Shown: in pieces, positions 21,601 to 24,600 of the stretch
How positions within the stretch are numbered: position 1 is the first letter of the stretch
Layout of the letters: each line of letters begins with the position of its first letter
Assembly (NCBI GenBank): GCA_030637025.1
Contig: DAOVVV010000034.1
Span: forward strand, 1-27,063
Origin: JAGLHV01 sp023143305 [NCBI: Clostridia bacterium]
GTDB taxonomy: Bacteria; CBDUZB01; JAGLHV01
Direction: 5' to 3'
DNA: 27,063 nucleotides
Position numbers and translations under genes: made by a program
Notes under the pieces: model-generated
Database searches by the model: none
Told to the model about the DNA's origin: nothing
Seen by the model: only the letters and a program-made list of their open reading frames with translations

Positions 21601-24600
21601 CTCAGGTTCAGCAGTTAAAGTGGTATGACCTGGCATGGGTAAAGGATGCACAGGGGAATGATATTGTAGCCTTAGGCCCGATTAATCCGCTTAGCGGAGC
21701 ATGGGAAAGAACGCAAGTAGCAGGAGGCATTCATCAGGCGATGGAAATTGCCGTAGTATTAGATAGAGTAGAAAGGGAAGAAGTGGTTGCTAAATTTAAA
21801 TTAACCGATGAGGGAGATACCTTCAGTCAATGGACTATTCAGCAATATACTCAACAGCATTTCTGGATGGGGGCTTTATCTGCTACCGGGACAGAAGATA
21901 GAGGGTTTGAGAAAGAATTAAAGAGAGATTATGGCCTGGCTATGGTAGATATTCCCCAGGATAAAGCAGTGAGTTTAAATAGGGATAAATATGAAAATGG
22001 TTATTTTATGAAAATAAAAGACCAGATTAGTTATATTAGTGGGCTTATTGGGGAACATTGTAATATAGGCGGGATATTTGTAGTTGCTTATACCGAGGAA
22101 AAAATGATGCAGATTTTTGCGGAAGTTAAACATTCCCTGGAGAAAAAGGCTGAATGTGCCACTATTGAACCTCCGGATGTATCTCTTAGTCCGGATGAGT
22201 TTGATAAAGAGCTTATAGCTAAAATTTCCCGGGCACAGAAAGTAGAACCAGGTAAACTTACTTTATGTAAGTTAGCCAGTGGAACTACTGATGAACAGAT
22301 AGATGCTATTGCCGAGATAGGTAAATTACCCGGGGTAATAATATTTACAACTGCACGCGGTTCCAGGGGATTTAGTGTAATGGGTAAGAAAATGTTGATG
22401 ATTGAAGCGGAACTGGCACAAAGTCCGGCTGATACTATTCAGTCTTTTCGCCGGGTAGCCAGGCAGGGAGAAGAAGGTTTTGGGGTACAGGTGTTTAGTT
22501 TTGAGGATTCCGGATTATTTACCAAATATGCAAAAGGATTTGTAAAGAAGTATTTAACAAAAGGAAAAGAAGGGAACTTATTTGGAACGACCCTGGGGAC
22601 GTTATTAGAGAATATGATTAGAAAAGAAATACAGCTTACTATTGGGCTTAAACAATTATCGGAAAGAATGTTTTTTACCAAATATTATAAGACTACCCAT
22701 AAAAACAATTTAAAAGTTTATCAGTGGCAGGAAAAGATTGGGGATGCCTCTGACAGACAGATAAACAGATATGTAGAGAGATTAATTGAAATGCAGATAA
22801 GTAGTTTAAGTGGTAAGTATGCATCTTCCAAGGGAATAAAAGAAGTATTAAATGAAATAATAGCAAGGAGCGTAGAGGAATACACCTTGACCCAAAACCC
22901 CGAATTTTGGAAATTGGAGAAATTAGAAAGAGGTTTAATTAATTTATTTCCTCAGGAAAAAGATGAATTAAATGAAGTTTTCGCAGAGATAAAAATGGTG
23001 GTGGAAAGTCGTAAAGGTCCTCTGGATAATCGCGCTTTGTTTGCTTTAAGAAAAAAGGTAATTAAAAAATTGGAAGGATTTGTTGCTCAATTGGATGATG
23101 AGGTTTTAATAGAAAGAGGGCGGTATTTATTAACGAGGCAATTAATTGGTTTGGGGTTACCTCCAAAAGAAGTAGAAAAAATAGTTTCTTCGGAAGATTA
23201 TCGGGAAATGGTTGAAGGAACCGGTGACAGGTTAAGTAATAATTTATTGTTTTTAGTTAAGGACGGATATAAGGCAGGGATTGAGGTAGGGGATTTTTCT
23301 GTAGAACAAATAAAGCAGATGTTGGTTAATGTAATTAGTAAAGAGAGAATAAATTATTTAACTACAGTTGATGTGGCAATGCAAAAAGTACAATTGCTTG
23401 CTTATGCAGGAGAAGAACCTTTAGGGGAATTTAATTTTGAAGTCAACAAAAATTTTCAGGAATATACTCAGAAGGTAGTAAGAAGGGTTTTTAAAACGGT
23501 TTTTATCAACAGGATGAGAAAAGAGGAGAAACCTATTTCTTTTGCTCAGGGGATTAAAAGAATAGAAAAATTACCCACATTAAAAAGAGTTATTTTTATA
23601 GAAGGGGCTGCTCAAATCCGGGATTGTTATCAATATCGTCTCCACGGTGTGGCCGGGGAAAAATTTTTATATGAATCCCTGGAGGATTTAGGGATTAAGG
23701 AATTAAAGGAAATTTTTGCCGTACCGGAAAAAATAAAAGAAGAAATCGTAGCTGAGGGGATAGAACAAACAATTTATTCAATGCCGGAAAGAGTTATTTC
23801 CCAGGAAGTAAATTTAGATGTTGATAGAAACAAAGATATAAGGGATGCTTTAGCCAGGAGAATAACTCCTTTATCCGGGCAGTTCACAGCAGAGAATATC
23901 GGTGCGGTGGAAATAGCCGGTTTTGGAAAAACTACCAGTCCGTTGACAATAGTAAGAGTGAATAACCCTGAAAAAATTGATTCTACTGTATTGCAATGGG
24001 TGGAAGAAAGATTAGCTTTGATAAATTCAAACAGCAAATTGGTATTTGTTTATGCCGGAAGTAAAGAATCATTGAGAATGAAGAAAGGGGTTACGGCAAA
24101 AGTTTATTCTCTGGTAAAGAAAGAAAATAGAAAGCTGAAGGTGAAAGAATCAGTACCCATGTATTTTTATGATGTATTTAATGAGAAAATATCCGATGAA
24201 ATGCCGCGATTGGGAATTGTTTCCGTAATACTGTGGTCAGTCGGCCGGTGGATTTCAGGGATTTCTATTCGTTCTCCGGGAATGGCTTTAAGACGTATCT
24301 TTAGTGAATTGGGACTGGAAAATTTACGGGAAGCAGGAATTATCCGCACAGTCTATAGTTTCTTTTCTCTTTTTGCTTTAGCCGGCGGGCTTATGGTTGG
24401 ATTGGCTCAGAGTGTAGCGGCAAGTGATGAGGTAGCAGTTCCGGTAACGGAAGAAGAAGTAATAGAAGAAGTTCCCGGAATAGAAATAGCAGAAATAGAG
24501 GAAGAAGAAATAATTACACCTGAACCTACGGAAGAGCCCACAGAAATACCTGCGGAAGAGCCGACAGAAATACCTACAGAAGAGCCGACGGAAATACCCA

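Noticed and set aside
24045-24110. Possible P-loop in the alpha/beta domain near 23930 (FGKTTS)
   Set aside because: It lacks the GxxxxGK spacing of Walker A; no Walker B strand was found nearby.
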